DNA of 64,000 nucleotides, from positions 88,104 through 152,103 of the forward strand of contig NZ_JAIQZN010000004.1 of NCBI RefSeq assembly GCF_023333585.1. The letters run 5' to 3'. The DNA is from Argonema antarcticum A004/B2. Lineage in GTDB: Bacteria; Cyanobacteriota; Cyanobacteriia; Cyanobacteriales; Aerosakkonemataceae. Positions 36,085 through 43,949 of this stretch are shown piece after piece. The notes under the pieces are model-generated. The model was not told where the DNA came from. It worked only from the letters and a program-made list of their open reading frames with translations, and did not search any database. Numbering within the stretch: position 1 is the stretch's first letter; every line of letters starts with the position of its first letter. The position numbers and the translations under genes were made by a program.

Positions 36085-36263
36085 ACCATCGCCTTTCTAA
36101 TGAGAAAACACTGGCCTGAGTCGTTTTTAACCTGCTCTCAATCCTAACTCAGGGCATGGCAGATAGACTATAAATTTTACACTCAAATGCCGTAATTGTC
36201 AACAAAGGTTAGGCAGATTTTTTAGCGGTATATTGGGAATGAACAGCAGCTTATCAAAAGATA
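36085..36263. promoter_or_regulatory. Divergent control region, NADAR and helicase-DarT-ARH operon
   Basis: 179 bp between two divergent starts. AT-rich, without the heptamer or MITE-like repeats typical of other gaps here. It must carry both promoters; no operator palindrome was recognised with confidence. Confidence 0.5.
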
Positions 36264-37670
36264 ATGAGTTTAGCCAAGCCAATAGGTCGCCAAAAAGAGG
36301 TACTCTGCTTGCCAGCACAGGGACATTTTGCTGTCTTGGGAACTGCGGGTAGTGGTAAGACAACACTTGCCATTTTACGATCGGCTTATCTTGCTGAGCC
36401 AACGACCGACCATCACGGCAAGACGCTATTAGTAACATTCAATCGGGCACTGGTTACGTACCTAAGACACCTCAAAGACCGCCGTCTTGACGATGTTTCT
36501 ATCGAAAACTACCACACCTTTGCTAGGGGCTATCTTGCGGTTCGTAATCAAATGTCTCGTAATCATCGTAATCAAATTCTCAGCGATCCCGATCGCCGTG
36601 AGGCATTGATTGAGCAATCTGTAAACAGGATTTCAAGACGTTACAAATCTCATCCTCTTCTAGACCATTCTATAGATCTGTTTTCAGCAGAACTCGGCTG
36701 GATGGCACAACATGGGATTACAACCTATGAAGCATATAAAGAAGTTGAGCGTGTAGGGCGTGCTGATGCCCGTATAGATCGTGGACATAGGGAGCTAGTG
36801 TTTGAAATCTACCAGATGTATCGATCTTTACGGGAATCAGAGGGGTACAAGTACGACTGGGACGATATTTCTACTGCTGTTTGTAGAGAATTTGATAATG
36901 ATAACTCGCCACGCCTTTATAGGCATATTGTAATTGATGAGGGGCAAGACTTTTCGCCAGAAATGATCCGTTCCCTAGCTAAAGCTATTCCTCCAAATGG
37001 TTCGCTAACATTTTTTGGAGATGTGGCACAACAGATATATGGACATCGTATGTCCTGGCGATCGGCAGGACTAAATATTGATAAGGTTTGGGAGTTTAAA
37101 GAGAATTATAGGAATACCAAGCAAATTGCCAAACTTGGACTGGCTATTTCACAGATGCCATACTTTAAAGGTGTTCCCGATCTCGTAGAACCAATTTCGC
37201 CACCGGCTGACGGCCCTTTGCCAACTGTAGTTAAGTGTTCGTCTATGGAGGAGGAAATCAAGTTTATCATTTTACAAGCTGTCAGACTAGCAAGGTCGCA
37301 GAGTGTGGCAATTCTTTTTCGCGATCGACAAGATGAAAAGCTTATCAAACCACATCTACCAAAGGAAAGTATTCGTCTGCATCGAGAGATGACTACTTGG
37401 CAAGCTGGGCCTGGTATCCGATATGGCACTTATCATTCTGCAAAGGGTCTTGAGTTTGATACGGTAATGCTGCCATTTTGCAACAATAAACGATTACCAC
37501 ACCCAGAAGCAGTAGCAGCCTTCGGTCAAAAAGATGCAACTATCCAAGATGGACGGTTGTTGTATGTTGGTGTTACACGCGCTAAAATACGCCTCATCGT
37601 AACTTATAGCGGAGAAATTACCTGCCTTCTACCAACCGATTCGATTCTTTATGAGAGCTTGAGCCGATGA
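36264..37670 (+). CDS. Short UvrD/Rep-like superfamily 1 helicase
   Basis: 468 residues with a full set of SF1 motifs. Walker A GTAGSGKTT is at 26-34, motif Ia is TLLVTFNRALVTYLR, Walker B is HIVIDEGQDFSPEM (about 224-237), motif III is LTFFGDVAQQIYG and motif IV is ENYRNTKQIAKLG. Motif V is YGTYHSAKGLEFDTVMLP and motif VI is LLYVGVTRAKIRLIV. It is much shorter than UvrD (about 720), lacking the large 1B/2B insertions. It is the first gene of an operon; its stop overlaps the DarT start (ATGA). In context it may act on ssDNA, the DarT substrate, or in repair of modified DNA. Confidence 0.92.
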   Translation: MSLAKPIGRQKEVLCLPAQGHFAVLGTAGSGKTTLAILRSAYLAEPTTDHHGKTLLVTFNRALVTYLRHLKDRRLDDVSIENYHTFARGYLAVRNQMSRNHRNQILSDPDRREALIEQSVNRISRRYKSHPLLDHSIDLFSAELGWMAQHGITTYEAYKEVERVGRADARIDRGHRELVFEIYQMYRSLRESEGYKYDWDDISTAVCREFDNDNSPRLYRHIVIDEGQDFSPEMIRSLAKAIPPNGSLTFFGDVAQQIYGHRMSWRSAGLNIDKVWEFKENYRNTKQIAKLGLAISQMPYFKGVPDLVEPISPPADGPLPTVVKCSSMEEEIKFIILQAVRLARSQSVAILFRDRQDEKLIKPHLPKESIRLHREMTTWQAGPGIRYGTYHSAKGLEFDTVMLPFCNNKRLPHPEAVAAFGQKDATIQDGRLLYVGVTRAKIRLIVTYSGEITCLLPTDSILYESLSR

Positions 37671-38374
37671 TTCCTGCAATTCAGCGTGAAGTTGAACGTC
37701 GTAAAATAACCCGGATATGTCACTTTACACCCTCCCGCAATTTGGTTCACATTTTAACGGGAACAACCGGAATTTTGGCAACAAAAAAGTTAGAATTAAA
37801 TGAGCGAAGTGTTTTTACACAAACAGATGTAGAACGCTTAGATAGGCATGAAAATTACATCTGTTGTTCGATTGAATATCCCAACTTATGGTACTTTGAT
37901 AAGGCAAAATCTAAAGACATATTATTCAAGGAATGGGTTGTTCTATTCATCAACCCTGAGTACCTATGGTTGTCTGGTACTCGTTTCTGTCCGCGAAATG
38001 CTGCTTCGGCTTACGGTAGGAGCATCGGAGAGGGTGAGGAGGCATTCTTGGCAATGTTTGCTCCGTCCATTACAGGAGCTTATGGGAAAACTTTTACTCG
38101 TTTATTTGCTCATTTAAGTTGTTGTCCAACGGATAACCAAGCTGAGGTGCTAATACCAGATCAAATAGGAATGAATGACATTTTAGCGATCGCCGTGCCA
38201 ACTGAAACGCAGGCAAAAAGAGAAGCAACACGCCTTCACATTCTGGGCGTACCGGAAGATAGCTACAATTTATTAATAGCACCAGACATATTTGAGAAGC
38301 ATACTTTAAGCAAATTGATTCGCGCAGGTAAGCGACCCAAAGAAACACCTTGGACACCGAGGGATGAACCATGA
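37667..38374 (+). CDS. DarT-family DNA ADP-ribosyltransferase (DUF4433), putative toxin
   Basis: 235 residues. DarT enzymes transfer ADP-ribose from NAD+ to bases in single-stranded DNA. Visible features: ITRICHFTPSRNLVHIL at the N-terminus (His19 of the H-x-T motif), IEYPNLWYFDKAK, KEWVVLFINPEYLWL, then FCPRNAASAYG (about 107-117). The catalytic-type glutamate is in NQAEVLIP (Glu160). All key positions look intact. The gene overlaps both neighbours by 4 bp (ATGA), so it is tightly coupled to the helicase and to the ADP-ribosylglycohydrolase that follows. Target base is not predictable; the NADAR neighbour hints at a DarT1-like guanine target. Confidence 0.85.
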   Translation: MIPAIQREVERRKITRICHFTPSRNLVHILTGTTGILATKKLELNERSVFTQTDVERLDRHENYICCSIEYPNLWYFDKAKSKDILFKEWVVLFINPEYLWLSGTRFCPRNAASAYGRSIGEGEEAFLAMFAPSITGAYGKTFTRLFAHLSCCPTDNQAEVLIPDQIGMNDILAIAVPTETQAKREATRLHILGVPEDSYNLLIAPDIFEKHTLSKLIRAGKRPKETPWTPRDEP

Positions 38375-40185
38375 ACAATGAAGATAGTAACAAAATTAAT
38401 AGGGTTTCGCTGATAACAAAAGGCCAAGGCGCATTTCTTGGAGCGGCTGTTGGTGATGCACTAGGATGGCCCCAGGAACCGGAAGCGAAGAGAGTTGATA
38501 AGAAGACTGGTTCGACCGCAGAATATTTAAGCAATGGATTCCAACAATGGGTAAGGAAATCAGGGGGTCAATATTACCCACATGAGGAGGTAATCCTTGC
38601 AGGGGAATATAGTGACGATACTCAATTGATTCTAAGTACTGCTCGAAGCCTGCTTTACGGTCAACAGTGGTTTCATCACCTAACTCAGCGGGAGTTACCG
38701 ACCTGGACTTGTTACGAAAGAGGCGGTGGTGGGGCTACAAAACGTGCAGCAAAGGAATGGCTAAATGGAATAGAGCCTTGGTCTTCTCCTAAGAACAAAA
38801 AGCAATACTTTGATGCTGGCGGTAATGGTGTGGCAATGCGTATTCTGCCCCACTGTCTGTTAGGTGCCACAGAAAGCAATTTTGAAAAGATTGCTAAAAA
38901 TATTATTGCTAATGGTGTCTGTACCCACGGTCATCCTAGAGCTTTAGTTGGAGCGCTTGCTTACGGTTTTGCAGTTTGGGTAGCATTCCGAGAAACAGGT
39001 ACTCTTCAATACGGTGCAATTATTGAGCAAGTGCTGTCAGGAGTTAATTGTTGGTCAGTGATACCGGATTTAGATGATATCTGCCCGACTTGGAAACTTT
39101 CAGCTAGAGAATTAAATGCAGGACAGTATAAAAAGCATTGGCAAGTGACAGTCGAGGAAATGTTGCAGCTTCTTAAGCAGTGTCAGGAGGCAATGAAGCA
39201 GGGTGCGCTTTCAGTGGAGCGGGAAGTTCTTACTAAAATGGGATGCTTTGATAAAAATATTAAGGGTGCTGGAACAGTAAGCGCTGCTGCTTCGATATTT
39301 CTGGCATCACGCTATGCAGCAGATCCCTTACATGGTCTTTTAGAAGCAGGATTTGCTCACGGCGCTGACACTGATACCATTGCTTCAATGACAGGTGGAA
39401 TTCTTGGGGCTATAGCGGGAATTGAATGGTTAGGAAACTATGCGGAACAAGTTCAAGATGCTACCTACATTAGAGGCTTGGCAGAACATTTAGCAAAAAA
39501 TCAAGGCACTTGTAAAACTAAACAAGCAGATAATATCAAGACTACAAAACCGCATCTTGATTCATTACTGGAAAAAATTGAGATATCGAAAGATTGTGAT
39601 ACTGTCCTGATTCCAGATGGAAGAGAGGCGCAGATATCTGCAACTCAAAATCATCATTCTTCAGCTAAATCCACAGTAGCGGTTTCCAGGAAACTAACTA
39701 CTGCTGATGGTCAGTCTTTGTATATAAAAAAAGTATCACGAACAAAAAATGACGCATATATTAAGACTGAAACGTCTAATATTGCAACAGATAATAATTT
39801 GCATGAAATTGAGTTGCAACCAGTCAAGGTTGTTAACAGCGCAGTGAAGTTACCAGTTCGCAACATGACCAAAGCACGTTTTTTTTATGAAAAAGTTTTA
39901 GGGCTAAAAGTAGAAAAGGAATCAAAGGCCATAGTGAGATGTGATTGCATTGTATTAGTGCCATCAGATTACCAAAAAAACCATATGTACTCATCGCCAA
40001 ATTTGATTCCCAACACGAGTACAACTATCTACATTGAACTTGAATCATTAGACGAAGCTCACAATAATGTGCGTCAGTTTGGCTCTAAAATTTTAAAACC
40101 GATTTCTGAAAGGCGCGGCAGGCGCTTCTTTACCTGTCTAGATCCTGATGGGAACGCTGTTGAAATCTTTGAGGTGGACTTTTAA
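38371..40185 (+). CDS. ADP-ribosylglycohydrolase (ARH/DraG) fused to a VOC domain
   Basis: 604 residues. The ARH domain spans about 15-370: GAFLGAAVGDALGWP (20-34), the metal motif GEYSDDTQL (78-86), GGNGVAMRILPHCLLGA and the C-terminal metal motif HGADTDTIASMTGG (about 330-343). A variable basic linker runs about 380-480. The C-terminal domain (about 484-604) is VOC/glyoxalase-like: VKLPVRNMTKARFFYEKVLG, IYIELESLDEAHNNV, CLDPDGNAVEIFE. The first metal position of typical VOC enzymes is Lys, not His. ARH enzymes remove ADP-ribose, so this is the likely antitoxin or reversal enzyme for the preceding DarT. Confidence 0.9.
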   Translation: MNNEDSNKINRVSLITKGQGAFLGAAVGDALGWPQEPEAKRVDKKTGSTAEYLSNGFQQWVRKSGGQYYPHEEVILAGEYSDDTQLILSTARSLLYGQQWFHHLTQRELPTWTCYERGGGGATKRAAKEWLNGIEPWSSPKNKKQYFDAGGNGVAMRILPHCLLGATESNFEKIAKNIIANGVCTHGHPRALVGALAYGFAVWVAFRETGTLQYGAIIEQVLSGVNCWSVIPDLDDICPTWKLSARELNAGQYKKHWQVTVEEMLQLLKQCQEAMKQGALSVEREVLTKMGCFDKNIKGAGTVSAAASIFLASRYAADPLHGLLEAGFAHGADTDTIASMTGGILGAIAGIEWLGNYAEQVQDATYIRGLAEHLAKNQGTCKTKQADNIKTTKPHLDSLLEKIEISKDCDTVLIPDGREAQISATQNHHSSAKSTVAVSRKLTTADGQSLYIKKVSRTKNDAYIKTETSNIATDNNLHEIELQPVKVVNSAVKLPVRNMTKARFFYEKVLGLKVEKESKAIVRCDCIVLVPSDYQKNHMYSSPNLIPNTSTTIYIELESLDEAHNNVRQFGSKILKPISERRGRRFFTCLDPDGNAVEIFEVDF

Positions 40186-40384
40186 TCGAGAATTGATCGA
40201 AAATTGCTGCTCCCCAGCCCCTCTGCCCCTCTGCCCCTCTGCCCCTGTCCTCCCTGCTTCACGCTTAGTATCCTCAGATCCAAGCTACCCACGCTAAAAA
40301 TGGAGCCATAATTCGGTATCATATAAAGCTGTCTTGTCTGCATGAAAGATACCTTCAGCTGTTCACACCTTCGGAGATACCAGT
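40186..40384. other. Intergenic region with CCCCTCTG octamers
   Basis: Three to four CCCCTCTG units (about 40211-40245) followed by the psbI promoter region. No gene. Confidence 0.7.
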
Positions 40385-40501
40385 ATGGATACCCTCAAAG
40401 TCGTTGTCTATGTCGTTGTCCTGTTCTTCGTTAGCTTATTCGTCTTCGGATTCTTGTCTAACGACCCCGCCCGGAACCCCAAACAGCGCGATATGGAATA
40501 G
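40385..40501 (+). CDS. psbI: Photosystem II reaction center protein PsbI
   Basis: 38 residues, exactly the family length. One thylakoid membrane helix ([20 protein letters not shown]) followed by the conserved stromal tail [15 protein letters not shown], near identical to other PsbI proteins. PsbI binds the D1/CP43 side of the PSII reaction center and helps early assembly. Single small gene upstream of the DUF3769 gene, same strand, 117 bp apart. Confidence 0.97.
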   Translation: MDTLKVVVYVVVLFFVSLFVFGFLSNDPARNPKQRDME

Positions 40502-40536
40502 ACTGCGACTGGAAAAAATATGCCTTAAGGCCGTCT

Positions 40537-40556
40537 GGGCGAGGCATTCCTCGCCC
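40537..40556. repeat. Perfect hairpin GGGCGAGG-CATT-CCTCGCCC
   Basis: Eight-base stem, four-base loop, between psbI and the DUF3769 gene. No T-run follows, so it is more likely a REP-type repeat or an mRNA stability element for psbI than a terminator. Confidence 0.8.
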
Positions 40557-40618
40557 GCACAGCCTCAAACGCGGAAAAAATGCGTCTGGGCTGTTAATCC
40601 GCTTCATAGTCTTAGAAA

Positions 40619-43201
40619 ATGCCCTACGCAGTTCCGCCGTCCGAACCGCCCGCGATAATTCGCCAATTGTCAGCAGTCAGCACTCAGGAGTCAGCAATCA
40701 GTTCCCAAGAACCGACAACTGACAACCCACTACTGACAACTGACAAGCCGTTGGCACTCAGCAGTCAGGAGTCCAAAGAACTGACAACTGACAACTTAGT
40801 CTTGTCACCTGCTGCCCATGAAAACATCGCAGCAACAATACTGGCGACGCCCCCGCTGCCAGAAACAGAATCTTTGCCCGATCGAATCAGTGCAGGAAAA
40901 AGCGCTGCTATGTTGGGTTCGCCTTTGAATGTGGTAGTACCATCCCAGGCTACTACTAGCAATATCGTTTCCGAAGTGGAATGGAGTTCTTTGGCAATGC
41001 CTGGGAACGAGGGAAAACAGATAGCCGAAGTAAACTCGGTGTCTGCTTTTGCTGCTGTTGATGAAATATTGGGATCTGGGAAATCTGAAGATGTGGGAAT
41101 TTCCTACTTTACTTTGCGGGATACCAAACTGACGCAAACGTCAAGAGATAGACCCACCGATTTTCTTGAAGAACTGGAACCTTCACCTACGCCAGAACAG
41201 GAAATCTTACCGGCAGAGCATATTGGCCGCACGATCGGCACTCTGCGAAACAGACGCCAAAACCAAAGGCGACCATCTCAAAATAGGACATCTCAAAATA
41301 GACCGCAGTCGCCAACTACAGGGACACCTGTAAACATTCCCCCGACGGTGGGGGTGGTAGAACTGTTTGCAGACCGTCTGGAGTACGATACCGTGCGGCA
41401 AATCTTCACGGGTGTGGGCAATGTGGAGATGCGCTATCAGGGAGGGGTGCTGACTGGCGATCGCGTCCAGGGAAATTTGGTCAATCGAGTGGCGGTTGCT
41501 GAAGGCACTGCGGCGTTCCGGCGCGGTCAGCAGGAACTGCGCGGTCAGCGGATCGTGTATAACTTTGTCCAAGATAGCGGCAACATTAGGAACGGCACTG
41601 GGGAGATCTTTTTACCAAGCACCGGCACCGATTTAGCTTTTAATTTACCAAACACGGGGGTAGTTCCTCCCGTTGTAGCAGAACGACCTTTGAGCGATCG
41701 CCTCCTGGCAGGTCAAGCACAACAAGTCACCAATACTGGTGGGCTAAACTTGGTGTTCGGCGGCACCAGACCGGGTAGCGGTTTACCGTCGGCGCAAAGG
41801 GGTGGATTAATCCAGCGAGTACGCTTTGAAGCTGAGAATATTGACTTTTATCCTAGAGGCTTAAGAGCCAGAAATGTTCGGTTTACCAATGACCCGTTTT
41901 CGCCGCCGGAACTGGAAATACGGGCTGACCAAGCGATCGTAACGCGGGTGTCACCCTTGCGGGATGAGGTAGCCCTGACTCGCCCTCGTTTGGTTTTCGA
42001 TCAAGGTTTGGCACTGCCAATTCCGCGATCGCGCTATGTGTTCGATCGCACCGAACGCGAACCGCCGATCGTCCAATTTGGCTATGATGCGCGAGAACGG
42101 GGTGGCGTCTTCATCTATCGGAATTTTGAGGTATACAGAAGCGATCGAATTAGATTTTCACTCACGCCGCAGTTTTTTCTTCAACGGGCAATATCTGAAG
42201 GTTTTGGCAACCCCCCCGAACTCTTCGGTATCAGAGCAAGGTTCAGCGCCACCGTTGGCCCGCGTACCTTAATTGGGGCAGCTGCGGTTGTCAACAACTT
42301 CGGTTCAGAAGAAATTGCAGAGAAAATACGGGCCAGTACAAGGTTGGTTCAAGTAATCGGCGACACCAGGAACCCCCACAGACTAACGCTGGAATATAGT
42401 TACCGCGATCAGCTTTTCAACGGCTCTCTGGGATATCAAACCGTGCAACAATCTCTAGGCGGTGTGCTGACTTCCCCCGTGTTTCCTTTGGGGAAAACGG
42501 GTGCCATCCTTACCTATCAGGTTGGGGCTCAGTATATCAATGCCGATACCGATCGCGTGGCATTGCTTGCACCCGTGCGGACAAACAACCGCACTGACTT
42601 AGGTCGTTTCCAGACTAGCGTTTCTGTCAGTCGCGGTATCAGTCTGTGGCGAGGACAAGCTTTACCGGCTACACCTTCACAGGGTTTGCGATACACGCCG
42701 GTTGCAGTGGTTCCTTTTATTTCCTTAATTCCCAGCGTCAGCGGTACTACCAGTTTATACACCAACGGGGAAACCCAAAACACTTTCACTGGCACTCTTT
42801 CGCTTGTTGGACAATTCGGTCATTTTTCCCGGCCTTTTCTGGACTACACTGGCTTTAATGTCCGCTTCACGCGGGTGTTTAGAAATGGTGAGTCGCCTTT
42901 CTTTTTCGATCGCGTTGTTGATGAGCGAGTCTTTTCTTTTGGTGTCACTCAGCAACTTTATGGCCCGGTTAGAATTGGTTTTCAAACAGCGATTAATTTG
43001 GATACCAATAAAAGTATCAGCACCGATTATTTTTTGGAATACAGTCGCCGCACTTACGGGATTACTTTGCGCTACAACCCAGAATTGCAGCTGGGTGCCA
43101 TACTGTTTCGCGTGAGCGATTTCAATTGGAATAATGGCGGGGAACCTTTCGGTGGTTCTGGAGTGCGCTTTGTCGATTTTGGTGTGATCCAAGATTATTA
43201 G
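40619..43201 (+). CDS. DUF3769 outer-membrane (LptD-like) protein
   Basis: 860 residues. The N-terminus MPYAVPPSEPPAIIRQ is conserved but is followed by a segment (about 17-60) translated from CTCAGCA/ACTGACA heptamers (QLSAVSTQESAISSQEPTTD). Residues about 235-340 form an OstA/LptA-like jelly-roll, with VELFADRLEYDTVRQIFTGV and MRYQGGVLTGDRVQG. The long C-terminal part is a DUF3769 beta-barrel with alternating aromatic/hydrophobic strands, ending VDFGVIQDY with a C-terminal aromatic. It is probably the cyanobacterial counterpart of the LPS export protein LptD. Confidence 0.88.
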   Translation: MPYAVPPSEPPAIIRQLSAVSTQESAISSQEPTTDNPLLTTDKPLALSSQESKELTTDNLVLSPAAHENIAATILATPPLPETESLPDRISAGKSAAMLGSPLNVVVPSQATTSNIVSEVEWSSLAMPGNEGKQIAEVNSVSAFAAVDEILGSGKSEDVGISYFTLRDTKLTQTSRDRPTDFLEELEPSPTPEQEILPAEHIGRTIGTLRNRRQNQRRPSQNRTSQNRPQSPTTGTPVNIPPTVGVVELFADRLEYDTVRQIFTGVGNVEMRYQGGVLTGDRVQGNLVNRVAVAEGTAAFRRGQQELRGQRIVYNFVQDSGNIRNGTGEIFLPSTGTDLAFNLPNTGVVPPVVAERPLSDRLLAGQAQQVTNTGGLNLVFGGTRPGSGLPSAQRGGLIQRVRFEAENIDFYPRGLRARNVRFTNDPFSPPELEIRADQAIVTRVSPLRDEVALTRPRLVFDQGLALPIPRSRYVFDRTEREPPIVQFGYDARERGGVFIYRNFEVYRSDRIRFSLTPQFFLQRAISEGFGNPPELFGIRARFSATVGPRTLIGAAAVVNNFGSEEIAEKIRASTRLVQVIGDTRNPHRLTLEYSYRDQLFNGSLGYQTVQQSLGGVLTSPVFPLGKTGAILTYQVGAQYINADTDRVALLAPVRTNNRTDLGRFQTSVSVSRGISLWRGQALPATPSQGLRYTPVAVVPFISLIPSVSGTTSLYTNGETQNTFTGTLSLVGQFGHFSRPFLDYTGFNVRFTRVFRNGESPFFFDRVVDERVFSFGVTQQLYGPVRIGFQTAINLDTNKSISTDYFLEYSRRTYGITLRYNPELQLGAILFRVSDFNWNNGGEPFGGSGVRFVDFGVIQDY
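40660..40800 (+). repeat. Heptamer-derived segment in the DUF3769 reading frame
   Basis: Imperfect CAGCACTCAGGAGTC and ACTGACAACTGACAA units translated in frame as Ser/Thr/Gln/Glu-rich sequence near the N-terminus. Confidence 0.8.
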
Positions 43202-43204
43202 TAG

Positions 43205-43254
43205 TAGCCGTGGACTCAAGTCCACGGCTAATAGCTAAAGTCCACTTAAGTGGA
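43205..43254. repeat. Two adjacent palindromes after the DUF3769 gene
   Basis: TAGCCGTGGACT-CA-AGTCCACGGCTA (43205-43230) and TCCACTTAAGTGGA (43241-43254). Both contain GTCCAC-like halves. This is a REP-like structure at the 3' end of the gene; it may end or stabilise the transcript. Confidence 0.85.
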
Positions 43255-43296
43255 GTGGAAGATCGATCCCAAATCCCAAAACCCAAAATTGCTAAA

Positions 43297-43420
43297 TATA
43301 GCAACTTTAGGGCGATTAAGGCAACTCCAACTGTTACATGAAGTCCATAATCCCTTACTTCGTCAAGCTTTTTCCCTCTTCCCTCAACGCTCGCCCCTAG
43401 CAAGAAAGTCCCTAGCTATA
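43297..43420 (+). mobile_element. MITE-like repeat family 1, copy C
   Basis: 124 bp, TATAGCAACT...CCTAGCTATA. The core GGCAACTCCAACT and the TTACTTCGTCAAGCTTTT segment match copy B; the left hairpin is degenerate. It lies 4 bp from the stop of the DUF29 gene. Confidence 0.82.
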
Positions 43421-43424
43421 ACTC

Positions 43425-43919
43425 CTATTCGCTTACTAACTCACTAGGTTCTCCAGGATAAAAACAATCGTCTAGAATCTCCATTAAGTTGTAGGGACAA
43501 TTGAGCGGAAAGGTTTGCTTTGGCAAGTCAGTTTCTCCCATTGCTAAATCTCTGCTATTTTGATATGATTCTAACAGAGCATCTTCCAAATAAGACTTTA
43601 GGCTTGGGTTATCTTTTAGCAGTCGTAATGTATCTCGGCGCTGCACGCGAATCGTGGCTAGCCAACTGCGGCTACGGCGTTGTGATTGATACTCCCATTT
43701 CAGTAAATGTCCGATTAGCAAACTCAAACGATTTCGCAGTTCTTGGCGTTGTTGTTTGCCCAAACATTCAATCTCCTCTATCAAATTTACCAGGTCAAGC
43801 TCGTTCCACTGACGATCGCGTAGTAAGGCGGCTTGTGCTTGCGTCCAACCATAGAAATCTGTTTCGTAGAGGCTTGGTGCAGGTTTGGCTGTGACTGGGT
43901 TAGTTTTCGGTACGTACAT
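43425..43919 (-). CDS. DUF29 family protein
   Basis: 164 residues. DUF29 features: LYETDFYGWTQAQAALLRDR (about 17-36), DLVNLIEEIECLGKQQRQEL (about 42-61), RLSLLIGHLLKWEYQ and SWLATIRVQRRDTLRLL. These are probably helical and cytoplasmic. DUF29 proteins are abundant and multicopy in filamentous cyanobacteria; function unknown. ATG 43919. Confidence 0.92.
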   Translation of the reverse strand: MYVPKTNPVTAKPAPSLYETDFYGWTQAQAALLRDRQWNELDLVNLIEEIECLGKQQRQELRNRLSLLIGHLLKWEYQSQRRSRSWLATIRVQRRDTLRLLKDNPSLKSYLEDALLESYQNSRDLAMGETDLPKQTFPLNCPYNLMEILDDCFYPGEPSELVSE

Positions 43920-43949
43920 CTAGATTTTCTAACCTCAATATTAATAAAT

